A DNA stretch of 64,000 bases from Treponema sp. (GCA_017935745.1 JAGBGX010000006.1:1-64000), one strand, 5' to 3'. Shown: positions 33,384 to 42,540, numbered from the stretch's first letter. Notes: generated from the letters alone by a model not told the origin. Numbers and translations are program-made.

Positions 33384-34280
33384 ATGAAAATGATTCTCAC
33401 GGGCACCGGCACAAGCCACGGCATTCCTGTCATAGGCTGCGGATGTCCGGTCTGCACTTCAAGCGACCCGAAGGACACACGGCTGCGGTGCAGCGCCTAT
33501 ATCTGTGAACCGTCTCATATTCTTGTGGACGTAGGGCCGGAATTCAGAATCCAGGCGCTCACCTACGGAATACAAAGCCTTGACGCTGTCTTTGTCACTC
33601 ACAGCCATGCTGACCATCTGCACGGAATAGACGACCTGCGCATCTTCAGCCACACAAAGGCATCTGATCCCGCGCATCCTGACAGCACAGAAACTGAAGG
33701 TGACGGGCTCAAGATGTACACAACATCCGCAGCAGCACAGGACATCCGGCACAGATTCGATTATATCTTCACCCCGATGAAGGAAGGAGGCGGAAAGCCG
33801 AAGATTCAGGTTCTGAGCGCGCAGCATATCAGGCCGGAATCCCCGCTGCACATCGGCAGAATTGAAGCGGTTCCCGTGATGATTGCGCACGGCTCGCTTG
33901 AAGACATGGGAATTCTGTTCAGCGAACGCAAGCCGGACGGAAAAAAGCACAGCATCGCGTACCTGACAGACTGCAATGAAATCAGCGCAGACGCAGTCAA
34001 AACCGTGCGGAACAGCTGCGGCACGCTGGATTACCTTGTCATTGACGGGCTTCGCAAGGAGCCGCACTCAACTCACTTTTCGTTTGCCCAGGCGCTTGCA
34101 GCAGCGGAAAAAATGGAGCCGCGGAATGTCTGCCTGACACATATAACGCACGACATGAAGCACAGGCAGATATGCAGCTACGTGCAGGAACTTCTGAAGG
34201 ACTTTCCAAATCTCAGGAAACAGTCTGAAAACGGATGCTACATCGGGCCGGCGTTTGACGGCATGACGCTTGAATGCTAG
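33384..34280 (+). CDS. MBL-fold phosphodiesterase, PhnP-like
   Basis: 298 residues. Metallo-beta-lactamase fold with HSHADH (His73, His75, Asp77, His78), an N-terminal GTGTSHGIPVIGCGCPVC (typical PhnP/RomA opening with a zinc-like CxC..C) and VIDGLRKEPHSTHFSF near 215-230. PhnP hydrolyses cyclic phosphodiesters, for instance 5-phosphoribosyl 1,2-cyclic phosphate. No phn genes are near, so the substrate may differ. Transcription probably starts at the ATG. Confidence 0.9.
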   Translation: MKMILTGTGTSHGIPVIGCGCPVCTSSDPKDTRLRCSAYICEPSHILVDVGPEFRIQALTYGIQSLDAVFVTHSHADHLHGIDDLRIFSHTKASDPAHPDSTETEGDGLKMYTTSAAAQDIRHRFDYIFTPMKEGGGKPKIQVLSAQHIRPESPLHIGRIEAVPVMIAHGSLEDMGILFSERKPDGKKHSIAYLTDCNEISADAVKTVRNSCGTLDYLVIDGLRKEPHSTHFSFAQALAAAEKMEPRNVCLTHITHDMKHRQICSYVQELLKDFPNLRKQSENGCYIGPAFDGMTLEC

Positions 34281-34300
34281 GCATTTTTCGATGAACAAGC

Positions 34301-34340
34301 CCCGATGCAGAGCGTTGCAGTATCAAACTCTCCGCATAAA
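34301..34340 (+). repeat. Dispersed 3'-end repeat, copy D
   Basis: CCCGATGCAGAGCGTTGCAG followed by ATCAAACTCTCCGCATAAAA resembles copies A-C, with the middle shortened. It lies 20 bp after the MBL stop codon. Confidence 0.6.
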
Positions 34341-34376
34341 AAAAATGCCGGAACTATGTCCAGCAATCAGTCTGCT

Positions 34377-34607
34377 TCAGTCAGCTTTTTTTGCTCCCGC
34401 ATTCGCCGGAACAACATTTATCTTCTTTGTAACAAAGCCTGAGCGGAGGCACTGCGTGCAGATTTTGAGCGTGCGTGTTGTGCCTGCTATTTCAGTTTTT
34501 ATCTTCAAAAGATTCGGCCTCCAAACGCGCTTGGTATGATGATATGACTTGCTCACCCTGTTGCCGTGCAGCGGCTTCTTTCCGCAAATATCACATGTTC
34601 TTGACAT
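34377..34607 (-). CDS. rpmB: 50S ribosomal protein L28
   Basis: 76 residues. MSRTCDICGK...NRVSKSYHHTKRVWRPNL is diagnostic of L28. The zinc ribbon is complete: Cys5/Cys8 and Cys50/Cys53 (CTQC). It is monocistronic with its own promoter at 34648-34676 and a 40-nt leader containing GGTAGGT. Confidence 0.97.
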   Translation of the reverse strand: MSRTCDICGKKPLHGNRVSKSYHHTKRVWRPNLLKIKTEIAGTTRTLKICTQCLRSGFVTKKINVVPANAGAKKAD

Positions 34608-34647
34608 ATTCGTACCTACCTATAAATTCATTGTTAATAATTATTTG

Positions 34648-34676
34648 ATGATATAGAAAATTTGCGGTTGTGTCAA
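34648..34676 (-). promoter_or_regulatory. rpmB: Promoter of rpmB
   Basis: On the minus strand, TTGACA (34676-34671), 17 bp, TATCAT (34653-34648). Confidence 0.85.
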
Positions 34677-34731
34677 TGGGAACGGAAAAGAGGCGCAGCA
34701 AAGATGCTACAAAATAGATATTTATGCAGCC

Positions 34732-34759
34732 TTGACAAAATGCCGGGGGGGGGTAGAAT
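34732..34759 (+). promoter_or_regulatory. Promoter with a G9 tract in its spacer (phase-variable candidate)
   Basis: TTGACA (34732-34737), a 16-bp spacer ending in nine G (34745-34753), then TAGAAT (34754-34759). Gain or loss of one G would change the spacer to 17 or 15 bp. The ATG of the lipoprotein is at 34788 with GAGG upstream. Confidence 0.85.
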
Positions 34760-34787
34760 GAACTGATATTTTTTTCCGAGGTAGATT

Positions 34788-36101
34788 ATGAAAAAACATT
34801 TAGGAACACCCACAGTCATCACAGTGTTGTTTTTTATCTTGATAGCAGCATCCTGCTCTGACGGAAGTTCAGGAGAATCTGGCAACAGAACTGAAACGCG
34901 CTCAAGAGACACCGTATACGAGACAGAGACTGTTACTGCGCCGGCAGGAAACAAAGTTGCAGATACGCTCAGGCTCTATGAGGACGGAACATTTGAGCTT
35001 ATAAAGACTGCGTCATACGAAGATGTTCGGGCGGCAGCCGTATTCTACACGGGATCATACTCAGGAGATGTTCTTTCAGGACTGGATTTCACTGTGCAAA
35101 AACAGCTTGACGAAAGCCTTTTTACTGAGGAACTGAAGTCAGCATTTGCCCTTTCGATCCCAGATGCACGGAATTCAGCAGCTAGGGCAGCCCGTTCAGC
35201 TGATGAAATCAAAGCGCTCCTTGAAAAATGCAAAGCTCTTCTTGCAAAGCTTGAGCTTATTGCCGCAGTGAATGCTCCGCATCTTGACTATAGCTTAAAA
35301 AACCTGAAACAGGCACAGCAGATCAGTCTAGATGGATTTGTGCTTACCGGGGACTTCTGCCCCGTAATTGAAGACGAATGGAGATGGGCTGCAAGTGAAA
35401 GCGAGGGCGCAGTTTCCTTGCGTTCTGCCGGAAACGGAATATACCAGTGCGACTTTATCGCATCATGTCTTGTAAACGGACTATATATAAAATGCCGGGT
35501 GATGCAGGATAATTGGAAACAATGTATCGGATATTCTGACATTGACATCAAGACAGCAGATCTTCCAAATGGAGTGCAGATTGTCATGGACTCTGCCCGT
35601 TTGAGCCAGCAGTGGGCTGACATAGAAAACATTGTGCTGCTTGGAGTAAACAATTTGTCAACGTACCGGGTTCAGTTTGACACAGCCTCGGCACCGGGCA
35701 CAGTCCGCATTTCGATGAAGGAGATAAAGAAAAATCCGGCAATAAAAGACATTGTCGGACAGAATTTTGAGAATTTGTACGGAAAAGTAAGCATAGGAGA
35801 AAATGACAGATGGAGCTATTTCAAAATAGAAAACAATACGCCGCTCATAATCAAATCATATAAAAACACAGGATATGGAGGATATAATACAGGAGTCAAT
35901 TTTTCATCAAGAAATCCATTCACCGACTGGCCTGTAAATAAATATTTCATCTGTGACAGCATTGACAATTTCGGATGGATTACTGATGACGGTATTACAT
36001 ACTGGCTCTACAGCAAAGACGCTGCAAAAGAAGAACAGTACACGCTCACTTTCAGCTGGGCGGATGACAGCCATATCAGAATGGACATTGTAAAAAACTA
36101 G
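34788..36101 (+). CDS. Lipoprotein, probably phase-variable, unknown function
   Basis: 437 residues. Lipobox IAASC at 19-23 (LFFILIAASCSDGSSG). A Ser/Gly/Thr-rich linker precedes a mixed domain with an Ala-rich helical segment (ARNSAARAARSADEIKALLE) and a beta-rich C-terminal half (WAASESEGAVSLRSAGNGIY; YTLTFSWADDSHIRMDIVK). I do not recognise a family. The lipid anchor and the homopolymer promoter suggest a surface antigen or adhesin whose level switches. It is divergent from rpmB and convergent with uvrB. Confidence 0.85.
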   Translation: MKKHLGTPTVITVLFFILIAASCSDGSSGESGNRTETRSRDTVYETETVTAPAGNKVADTLRLYEDGTFELIKTASYEDVRAAAVFYTGSYSGDVLSGLDFTVQKQLDESLFTEELKSAFALSIPDARNSAARAARSADEIKALLEKCKALLAKLELIAAVNAPHLDYSLKNLKQAQQISLDGFVLTGDFCPVIEDEWRWAASESEGAVSLRSAGNGIYQCDFIASCLVNGLYIKCRVMQDNWKQCIGYSDIDIKTADLPNGVQIVMDSARLSQQWADIENIVLLGVNNLSTYRVQFDTASAPGTVRISMKEIKKNPAIKDIVGQNFENLYGKVSIGENDRWSYFKIENNTPLIIKSYKNTGYGGYNTGVNFSSRNPFTDWPVNKYFICDSIDNFGWITDDGITYWLYSKDAAKEEQYTLTFSWADDSHIRMDIVKN

Positions 36102-36128
36102 CGGCACAGCTACCTTTGCAGGCGGCTG

Positions 36129-38129
36129 CTACGCCTTTCCGTACGTCCGCTCGATTTCCAGAATCTGGTCGCGCAGGACGGCGGCCTGCTCGTAGTCAAG
36201 GCGGTCGGCGGCTTCTGTCATTTCCTTTTTCATCAGGGCGATGAGCTTTTTGCGCTGGGAGGCAATGAACAGGTTAGCTGATTTCTTGAGCTGCTCAAGC
36301 TGAATGTTCGACTCCTGCTCAGCATCGTCCTTTTTATGCTCAAGGATATTTTCCACGGCCTTCTTGATTGTCCGCGGCGTGATTCCGTGCTCCCTGTTGT
36401 AGGCTTCCTGAATGGCGCGGCGGCGCTTTGTCTCTTCGATTGCCTCTTTCATGGCATCGCTCATGCGGTCAGCGTACATCAGCACAGTTCCTTCGGCGTT
36501 GCGGGCCGCGCGGCCGATAATCTGAATGAGGGAAGTGGCGCTGCGCAGAAAGCCGATTTTGTCAGCGTCAAGGATTGCAATGAGCGAGACTTCCGGCAGG
36601 TCGATGCCTTCGCGCAACAGGTTTATGCCGATAAGGACATCAGTTTCGCCTGAGCGCAGGCTCTTGAGAATTTCCACGCGCTCAAATGTGTCTATTTCCG
36701 AATGGATGTACTTGACTTTCAGGTTCAGCCCGGACAGATAGCCGGTCAGGTCTTCCGCCATTTTCTTGGTGAGCGTCAGAATCAGCGCCCGTCCGCCGTT
36801 CTGTATGCGCAGGCACACTTCGCGGTAAATGTCCTGCATCTGCCCTTCGCTCGGCCGCACTTCCACAACAGGATCAAGAAGCCCCGTGGGACGGATAATC
36901 TGCTCCACAACCTGCGTTGACTTTTTGATTTCCTCGGGACGCGGCGTAGCGGTGACAAAAATCACCTGGTTCATCTTCTGCGTGAACTCGTCAATCTTGA
37001 GCGGGCGGTTGTCAAGCGCGCTCGGCAGGCGGAAGCCGAAGTCAATCAGGTTCTGCTTGCGTGCACGGTCGCCCTCGTACATGGCGCCGATCTGCGGAAC
37101 GGAAACGTGCGCTTCGTCTATCATGCACAGAAAGTCATCAGGAAAGTAATGAAGGAGCGTGGCAGGCGGCTCTCCGTGTGCGCGGCCGGAAATGGGGCCT
37201 GAATAGTTTTCGATGCCGGAGCAGTAGCCCATTTCCTTCATCATCTCAAGGTCATACGTTGTGCGCGTCTTGAGACGCTCGGCTTCGAGGAGCTTTCCGG
37301 CGGCGGTCAGCTCTGAAAGGCGCACATCAAGCTCGCCCTGGATTTTCTGCGTCACGGCTTCCAGATGCTCGCGCGGAACGACAAAGTGCTTTGCAGGATA
37401 CAGGTACAGCTCGTCAAGGTTTTCAATTGTGCTGCCCGTCATCACGTTGAACCGCTTTATGCGCGCAATGCAGTCAAAGTCAAGCTCAATGCGGTACGCT
37501 TCGTCAGTTTCCATGTACGGCGGAAATATTTCAATCGTGTCACCCTTGATTCTGAACTTGCCCCGCTCCAGAACCATGTCGTTGCGCTCGTACTGGATCG
37601 GAATCAGCTGCGCCGCTATGGCATGCGCGTCAAGCTGCCCTCCTTTTTCCACATGGACGCGCATTTCCTTGTACAGGTCAGGCATGCCGAGGCCGTAGAT
37701 GCAGCTGACGGTTGCAACAATAATCACATCGCGCCGCTCCATGAGCGCATACGTTGCCGCAAGGCGCAGCATGTCGATTTCCTTGTTGACGGAGGCATCT
37801 TTTTCGATGTACAGGTCGCGGGCGGGAACATACGCTTCCGGCTGATAGTAGTCGTAGTAGCTCACAAAGTATTCCACGGCGTTGTCAGGGAAGAACGTCT
37901 TGAACTCGCGGTACAGCTGCGCAGAAAGCGTCTTGTTGTGGCTGATGATAAGCGTGGGACGCTGCACGGCCTCGATGATTTTTGCCATGGTGAACGTCTT
38001 GCCGCTGCCGGTGACGCCCTTGAGCGTCTGGTATTTGTCTCCGCGCAGAAAGCCCTCCGCAAGCCGCGCGATTGCCTGCGGCTGATCCCCGGAAGGCTCA
38101 AACGGTGAAACTACATGAAATGTGCGCAT
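36129..38129 (-). CDS. uvrB: Excinuclease ABC subunit B
   Basis: 666 residues, the usual length. Walker A LKGVTGSGKTF (37-47), damage-wedge hairpin YFVSYYDYYQPEAYVP, IIVATVSCIYGLG, helicase motifs (IDEAHVS; VTATPRPEE; GINLLREGIDLPEVSL; QIIGRAARN), and a C-terminal UVR motif (LIALMKKEMTEAADRLDYEQ). It loads at lesions with UvrA and recruits UvrC. TAGAAT lies 6 nt before ATG and there is no ribosome-binding site, so the mRNA is probably leaderless; the -35 box is weak. Confidence 0.98.
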   Translation of the reverse strand: MRTFHVVSPFEPSGDQPQAIARLAEGFLRGDKYQTLKGVTGSGKTFTMAKIIEAVQRPTLIISHNKTLSAQLYREFKTFFPDNAVEYFVSYYDYYQPEAYVPARDLYIEKDASVNKEIDMLRLAATYALMERRDVIIVATVSCIYGLGMPDLYKEMRVHVEKGGQLDAHAIAAQLIPIQYERNDMVLERGKFRIKGDTIEIFPPYMETDEAYRIELDFDCIARIKRFNVMTGSTIENLDELYLYPAKHFVVPREHLEAVTQKIQGELDVRLSELTAAGKLLEAERLKTRTTYDLEMMKEMGYCSGIENYSGPISGRAHGEPPATLLHYFPDDFLCMIDEAHVSVPQIGAMYEGDRARKQNLIDFGFRLPSALDNRPLKIDEFTQKMNQVIFVTATPRPEEIKKSTQVVEQIIRPTGLLDPVVEVRPSEGQMQDIYREVCLRIQNGGRALILTLTKKMAEDLTGYLSGLNLKVKYIHSEIDTFERVEILKSLRSGETDVLIGINLLREGIDLPEVSLIAILDADKIGFLRSATSLIQIIGRAARNAEGTVLMYADRMSDAMKEAIEETKRRRAIQEAYNREHGITPRTIKKAVENILEHKKDDAEQESNIQLEQLKKSANLFIASQRKKLIALMKKEMTEAADRLDYEQAAVLRDQILEIERTYGKA

Positions 38130-38323
38130 GGTATTATTCTAGAGAAAAAGCGCAAAAAAGGCTACAGGAAAAACAGGCTTGCCAGTTGAACGCCCGAACC
38201 GGCTTGCGGCAAGGAATTTCCATTCGGAAATTGCTCAAAACAGCTTGCGGCGGGCTTTTTGCACCTGTTTGAACGCAGGAAACGCGGTCAGGGAGCAAAA
38301 AACTGCCACCCGTCTGCCCGCTT
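38130..38323. other. Short spacer between uvrB and htrA
   Basis: 194 bases without a gene. It holds a small dyad (GGAATTTCC/GGAAATT near 38212-38233). No clear terminator is seen for htrA. Confidence 0.4.
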
Positions 38324-39565
38324 TTATATGGACGCCGGACCGTCAGCGGCCTCAAGCACAACCTGTATCTTTTCGTACTTTTTATTGCGGTACACCGTCA
38401 CCGTCACCGTGTCTCCGGGAACCTTGTCCTCCAGCGCGCTGTAGTAGTCGGCAAGCTTGGAAACCTGAATAGAGTCTATGGCAGTGATAATGTCCCCGCC
38501 AAGGTAAATTGTCTGCGGATTGAACGTTCCGTACTGAACAGCGCGTGTTCCGCCCTTCAGCCCGGCCTGAGCCGCCTTGCTTCCGCTTTGCACACGGCTG
38601 ATAATCATGCCGGAGGAAATGCCGTAGCCTGCGTAGCTTGCAATGCGCCCGGTGTTCTGAATGAGCGAAACCATCATCTTTCCGCGGTTTACTTTTCCGA
38701 ACTGAATCAGGTCGCTCACCACGCGGCGCGCCGTGCTTGCAGGAATCGCAAATCCCACTCCGGCAGAGGAGCCGCTTGAAGAATAGATGATTGTATTGAT
38801 TCCGATCATGCGCCCCTGGCTGTCAAGGAGCGGCCCGCCTGAATTCCCCGGGTTGATTGCCGCATCAGTCTGAATCATGTTCCTGATGATGACATTCTTG
38901 CTTTCCTGAATCGGCCTCCCCAGCCCCGAAATGATTCCTGTCGTCATAGTCCGCTCAAGCGCAAACGGATTTCCAATGGCAATCACTTTCTGCCCCACTT
39001 TCAGCCCGTCCGAATTCCCGAACGAAATGGTCTTCAGCTCGGCGCCGCGCGCAGGCTCAAACTTCAGCACGGCGATGTCGCTTTCCGTGTCATGCCCCAC
39101 AACTTTTCCTTCGTAAGAAGAGCCGTCCGCAAGGGAAATCGTTATGACTGAAGCCTTGTCTATGACGTGGCCGTTTGTAACAACGTATCCGCGGCTGTCG
39201 ATGATGGAACCTGAGCCTGAGCCGCTTTCCGTGACGACAGGCTCGTAAAACCAGTTGTACCCCATGACTTGCGTCGTGATATTGACAACAGCCTCGTTGC
39301 ATTTTTCATACACTGAAATATTCTGAAGCTCGTCCTGGGTATACTGGGCAGCATCGTTCGCAACGGCACGGGACGGAGCTTCCTCTGCGCCCGCTGAAAG
39401 TCCGCTGCGCATTATTTCCGCCGGAGAGCCGGACAAAGAGCTGTCTTCACCGGCGGACTGCCTTCCCCGCCCCGCAATAAAAAAAGCCAGCGCAGCCGCA
39501 GCGGCAACAGCAGCCCCCGTAAGAACAGAGCACGCAACAAGCTGTCTCTTTGAGTAAAGTTTCAT
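38324..39565 (-). CDS. htrA: HtrA/DegP-family serine protease with one PDZ domain
   Basis: 413 residues from ATG 39565 (GGAG just upstream; ATG 39574 is also possible). A signal-anchor helix (QLVACSVLTGAAVAAAAALAFFIAG) is followed by a trypsin-like domain with the complete triad: His133 (TNGHVID), Asp163 (ESDIAVLK), Ser242 (NPGNSGGPLL). A single C-terminal PDZ domain (about 325-405) includes GGDIITAIDS. It degrades or refolds damaged periplasmic proteins. It follows radC at 67 bp on the same strand. Confidence 0.95.
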   Translation of the reverse strand: MKLYSKRQLVACSVLTGAAVAAAAALAFFIAGRGRQSAGEDSSLSGSPAEIMRSGLSAGAEEAPSRAVANDAAQYTQDELQNISVYEKCNEAVVNITTQVMGYNWFYEPVVTESGSGSGSIIDSRGYVVTNGHVIDKASVITISLADGSSYEGKVVGHDTESDIAVLKFEPARGAELKTISFGNSDGLKVGQKVIAIGNPFALERTMTTGIISGLGRPIQESKNVIIRNMIQTDAAINPGNSGGPLLDSQGRMIGINTIIYSSSGSSAGVGFAIPASTARRVVSDLIQFGKVNRGKMMVSLIQNTGRIASYAGYGISSGMIISRVQSGSKAAQAGLKGGTRAVQYGTFNPQTIYLGGDIITAIDSIQVSKLADYYSALEDKVPGDTVTVTVYRNKKYEKIQVVLEAADGPASI

Positions 39566-39632
39566 AGGCTCCATGATACCGACATTCGCCATAAATTGCA
39601 ACGCGGCGGATCTTTTCAGGCACAAGGATGAT

Positions 39633-40313
39633 TCATTCCTTTTCCAGCATTCCATGCTCAAGAAAACTGAAGTATCCGCTTCCGGTGATAATGATGTGAT
39701 CCATAAATGAAATGCCAAGCACCCGGGAAGCCTGCTGAAGGATTTTTGTTGATGAAATGTCAGCCTCGCTCGGATAGCACTGCCCGCACGGATGGTTATG
39801 GCAGCAGATGATTCCCGAGGCATACTCGGCGACCGCGCCGGCAAACACTTCCCTCGGGTGAATGAGCGCCCTGCTTATCGTTCCCACCGAGACAACCCGC
39901 GTGCTCAGGATTTCCTTTGCGCCGTTCACTGTGACCGTTATAAAATGCTCCGTAGGCATGAGGCTGTACTGCTTCAGATAGGGAACAACATCCTTTGGAT
40001 ACTGTATTGCCGAGCGCAGCATTCCCCGCCTGCGGCGTCCAAGCTCAAGCGCGGCGGCGATAATCAGCGCGCGGGACTCGCCCATGCCGTCAAGCTGCGT
40101 GAGGTTGCGGATAAGGTTCTCGTCATTGCTGGAATTGATGGCTTTTGTCACATCCTCAGCAAGGCTTTCAATCGGATTGTTCCTTGTGCCTCTGCCCAGA
40201 ATAAGCATCACAAGCTCTTCGTCATTCGGGTACGAAATTCCGTTTGCAAGCGTAAGCTCGCGGATATCAGGCCGCCGCAACGAATCACTGTAGTCTGAAA
40301 TGTAGCTGCGCAT
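39633..40313 (-). CDS. radC: RadC/JAMM-domain protein
   Basis: 226 residues. HhH-like N-terminal region (LTQLDGMGESRALII) and a JAMM domain with HxH-D metal ligands His172, His174 and Asp185 (CHNHPCGQCYPSEAD). The usual HNHPSG is HNHPCG here. The RadC/UPF0758 family is linked to DNA metabolism, but its enzymatic role is unresolved. It is probably co-transcribed with htrA. Confidence 0.93.
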   Translation of the reverse strand: MRSYISDYSDSLRRPDIRELTLANGISYPNDEELVMLILGRGTRNNPIESLAEDVTKAINSSNDENLIRNLTQLDGMGESRALIIAAALELGRRRRGMLRSAIQYPKDVVPYLKQYSLMPTEHFITVTVNGAKEILSTRVVSVGTISRALIHPREVFAGAVAEYASGIICCHNHPCGQCYPSEADISSTKILQQASRVLGISFMDHIIITGSGYFSFLEHGMLEKE

Positions 40314-40351
40314 GCCTATATAATGAGCGGAAAAAAAAATTTTATGCAGGG

Positions 40352-40386
40352 AACTGATGCCAAAGCATCATGTTTTGGCATCAGTT
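40352..40386. repeat. Hairpin between radC and the response regulator
   Basis: 13-bp perfect stem AACTGATGCCAAA/TTTGGCATCAGTT with a 9-nt loop. No T-run follows on the minus strand; TTTTCC follows on the plus strand. It is probably the 3' end of the response-regulator mRNA. Confidence 0.55.
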
Positions 40387-40409
40387 TTCCTATTCAGCGG
40401 AAAAACGGA
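40378..40409 (-). repeat. 32-bp repeat, copy 1
   Basis: 31 of 32 bases match 42695-42726; the only difference is T versus C at the eighth base. This copy is intergenic, 38 bp past the response-regulator stop; copy 2 overlaps the potD stop codon. Confidence 0.85.
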
Positions 40410-40446
40410 GCAAAGGTAAAAAGCAGCATCAAACTTTTCTTCAATA

Positions 40447-41142
40447 TTATTTCTCAGCAGCCCTGTATCCGACCCCGCGGACTGTCTCTATAATCGGCTT
40501 TCGGCTGCCATCTCCGTCTCCAATTTTTTTTCTGATTCCAAGAATCTGCACATCAATTGAACGGTCCGTAACTGGATAGCTTGCGCCCTTTACCGCACTG
40601 ATAATCTGCTGACGGCTGAACACCTGCCCTTTATGCCGCAGCAGAAATTCAAGAATTGAAAATTCCGTTGCACTCAGATTCACTTCACTTCCGTTGCGCA
40701 GGCACCTGCGGCTTCCCGGAGAAACAGTCAGATTTCTAATGCGGATATCGTCCATGGCTGTGCCTGAAGGAAAGGAATTTTTTCGGCGGAGAACACTTTG
40801 AATCCGCGCAGCCAGCACTTTCGGACTGAACGGCTTTGTCACATAGTCGTCAGCTCCAAGCTCAAGACCGGCAACAATATCAGCTTCCCTTACCTTCGCA
40901 GTAACCATGACAATCGGAATGCTGCTTATTGAACTGTCACCTCTGATCACCCGGAAAATGTCAAGTCCGCCCATATCAGGAAGCATCAGGTCAAGGACAA
41001 CAAGATCTGGCTTCTCTGCCCTGCACAGCTCGAGCGCGCGGAATCCGTTTTCAGCAAAAACCGTTTCATAGCCGTTTTTTTCAAGGCTGCACGCAATCAG
41101 TTCCCTGATGGAAAGCTCATCGTCTACAATAAGTATCTTCAT
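40447..41142 (-). CDS. OmpR/PhoB-family response regulator
   Basis: 231 residues. Receiver domain with acid pocket DDE (7-9), phospho-acceptor Asp51 (VVLDLMLPD), Thr (VMVTAK) and Lys (YVTKPFSP). A winged-helix DNA-binding domain follows (LSATEFSILEFLLRHKGQVF; RSIDVQILGIRKKIG; ETVRGVGYR). No histidine kinase gene is adjacent, so it is an orphan in this window. Possible targets include the outer-membrane protein just upstream. Confidence 0.95.
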   Translation of the reverse strand: MKILIVDDELSIRELIACSLEKNGYETVFAENGFRALELCRAEKPDLVVLDLMLPDMGGLDIFRVIRGDSSISSIPIVMVTAKVREADIVAGLELGADDYVTKPFSPKVLAARIQSVLRRKNSFPSGTAMDDIRIRNLTVSPGSRRCLRNGSEVNLSATEFSILEFLLRHKGQVFSRQQIISAVKGASYPVTDRSIDVQILGIRKKIGDGDGSRKPIIETVRGVGYRAAEK

Positions 41143-41275
41143 CTTGCCGTCATTATAGAGCAGACGGAAAACTTTTCAATGCCAGGAATGTAAAATGTAT
41201 GTAAAAAAATCATCTCCTGCGCCTGATGCCAAAAACGGAATTCCGCATACAGAAAACGAATGAACCTTCCGCATG

Positions 41276-41306
41276 AAAAAAATCCGCCCAGAAAAACCGG
41301 GCGGAA
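41276..41306 (-). terminator. Terminator of the outer-membrane protein gene
   Basis: On the minus strand, TCCGCCC, GGTTTTTCT loop, GGGCGGA, then a T-run. Confidence 0.8.
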
Positions 41307-41317
41307 TCAGCATACCT

Positions 41318-41360
41318 CGATGCAAGCATCGGGGCAGTAAAACCCTCCGCACGAATCAAA
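41318..41360 (+). repeat. Dispersed 3'-end repeat, copy C
   Basis: CGATGCAAGCATCGGGGCAG then TAAAACCCTCCGCACGAATC matches copy B at both ends but lacks its middle 18 bp. It lies just before the stop codon end of the outer-membrane protein gene. Confidence 0.75.
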
Positions 41361-41368
41361 CTGATTTT

Positions 41369-42520
41369 TTACAGCTTAAACTGAATGCCGACAGGAATAA
41401 AGAACTGATTTCTTACGGAATCCTCTTTTATTTTTCCAGCGCCATCGGTTTCTTCCGACTCGCTTGTGAGCGTGCATTCATCTCCAATTCCTGCCATAAG
41501 GTAGCCGCCTGAAAACGGCTTTTTTACATACGCGAGAATTCCCATGCTGTTCGACATATAGCTGCACTCCATTCCGTTTCCGCTGTCATTCATAAAGGCA
41601 ATGCCATATTTTCCCGTTGCACCTACAGAAAACGCTTCAAGCGCATACTCCGCGCCAAAGTCAAATCCGAACGAAGGCTTGACAGCCGCGCTGCCTGACT
41701 TTCCAGTTTCACGCCCGATATCCGCATAAATATGCCCCTTGTAGTCAAGCTGACCTGCTTTTCCAATAACCGCTCCAATTATATTCACATAGCCGTCAGC
41801 GTTATCTTTTGCAAGCGGAATCTTTACGCCAAGCTCAATCGTGTTATTCTGAACCGCAAAAACAGAAGCTCCAAGCTCGATTCTTCCATAGTGATCCTCC
41901 GCAGCATTTCCCTTGTATGCAGCCTTCACTCCAAAAAGTCCGCCATTCGTATAGCCGATTCCTGCATGAATATTCTTCAGCATGTCTTCGGTCTGAATTC
42001 CGTTTTCGTCTCCGGCATCAAGCGCAAGCCCGGCAAAAAAGCCTTCGGAAGAGCCGGCGCTGACTGCCATTCCCATCTTCGGATTGAACATGGCAAAAAC
42101 ATCATCCTCAAGCTTTACGCCCGGAATATCGCGAAGCTTCCAGTCCACGGAAGAACCTCGCAGTGTTTTCTCACGGATACGCCCGAACTGAAATTTTGCA
42201 GGCCCCAGCTTTGCCCACACCTTTGCCTCGTCTCCGATGCCAATCTCTGTTCCGTTTGTCTTGATGTTAAAGACAAGTCCCATGTCCTTTTTTTCGTTTT
42301 CAGCCTCAAGCGTTCCTACAACCTTTATGTTCTTCTTGTCGCCGTATCCCCAAGAAACATTGTCCTTGTCCGTCTGCACATCTCCGTCAATCTCATTGCG
42401 TGAATGAGTCATCTCGTTAATCTTAAGTCCTGCATACCCTTCAACCTTGGCTTTTACCTCGGCGAAAACCATTCCCGCTGAAAAAAGCGCAAGCAGCGCC
42501 AAACCGACTGTTCTTTTCAT
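41369..42520 (-). CDS. Outer-membrane porin-like protein
   Basis: 383 residues from ATG 42520 with AGGAG 8 nt upstream. Signal peptide 1-20 (RTVGLALLALFSAGMVFAEV). The mature part alternates in a barrel pattern (DMGLVFNIKTNGTEIGIGDE; AKLGPAKFQFGRIREK; FGFDFGAEYALEAFSVGATG) and ends VGIQFKL, close to the aromatic C-terminus of barrels. It resembles treponemal major outer-membrane porin-like proteins. A GTGCCTG-CTGT-CAGGCAC hairpin (42541-42558) sits in the leader, close to the ribosome-binding site. Confidence 0.8.
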   Translation of the reverse strand: MKRTVGLALLALFSAGMVFAEVKAKVEGYAGLKINEMTHSRNEIDGDVQTDKDNVSWGYGDKKNIKVVGTLEAENEKKDMGLVFNIKTNGTEIGIGDEAKVWAKLGPAKFQFGRIREKTLRGSSVDWKLRDIPGVKLEDDVFAMFNPKMGMAVSAGSSEGFFAGLALDAGDENGIQTEDMLKNIHAGIGYTNGGLFGVKAAYKGNAAEDHYGRIELGASVFAVQNNTIELGVKIPLAKDNADGYVNIIGAVIGKAGQLDYKGHIYADIGRETGKSGSAAVKPSFGFDFGAEYALEAFSVGATGKYGIAFMNDSGNGMECSYMSNSMGILAYVKKPFSGGYLMAGIGDECTLTSESEETDGAGKIKEDSVRNQFFIPVGIQFKL

Positions 42521-42540
42521 ACAATGCTCCTGTAAAGAAA

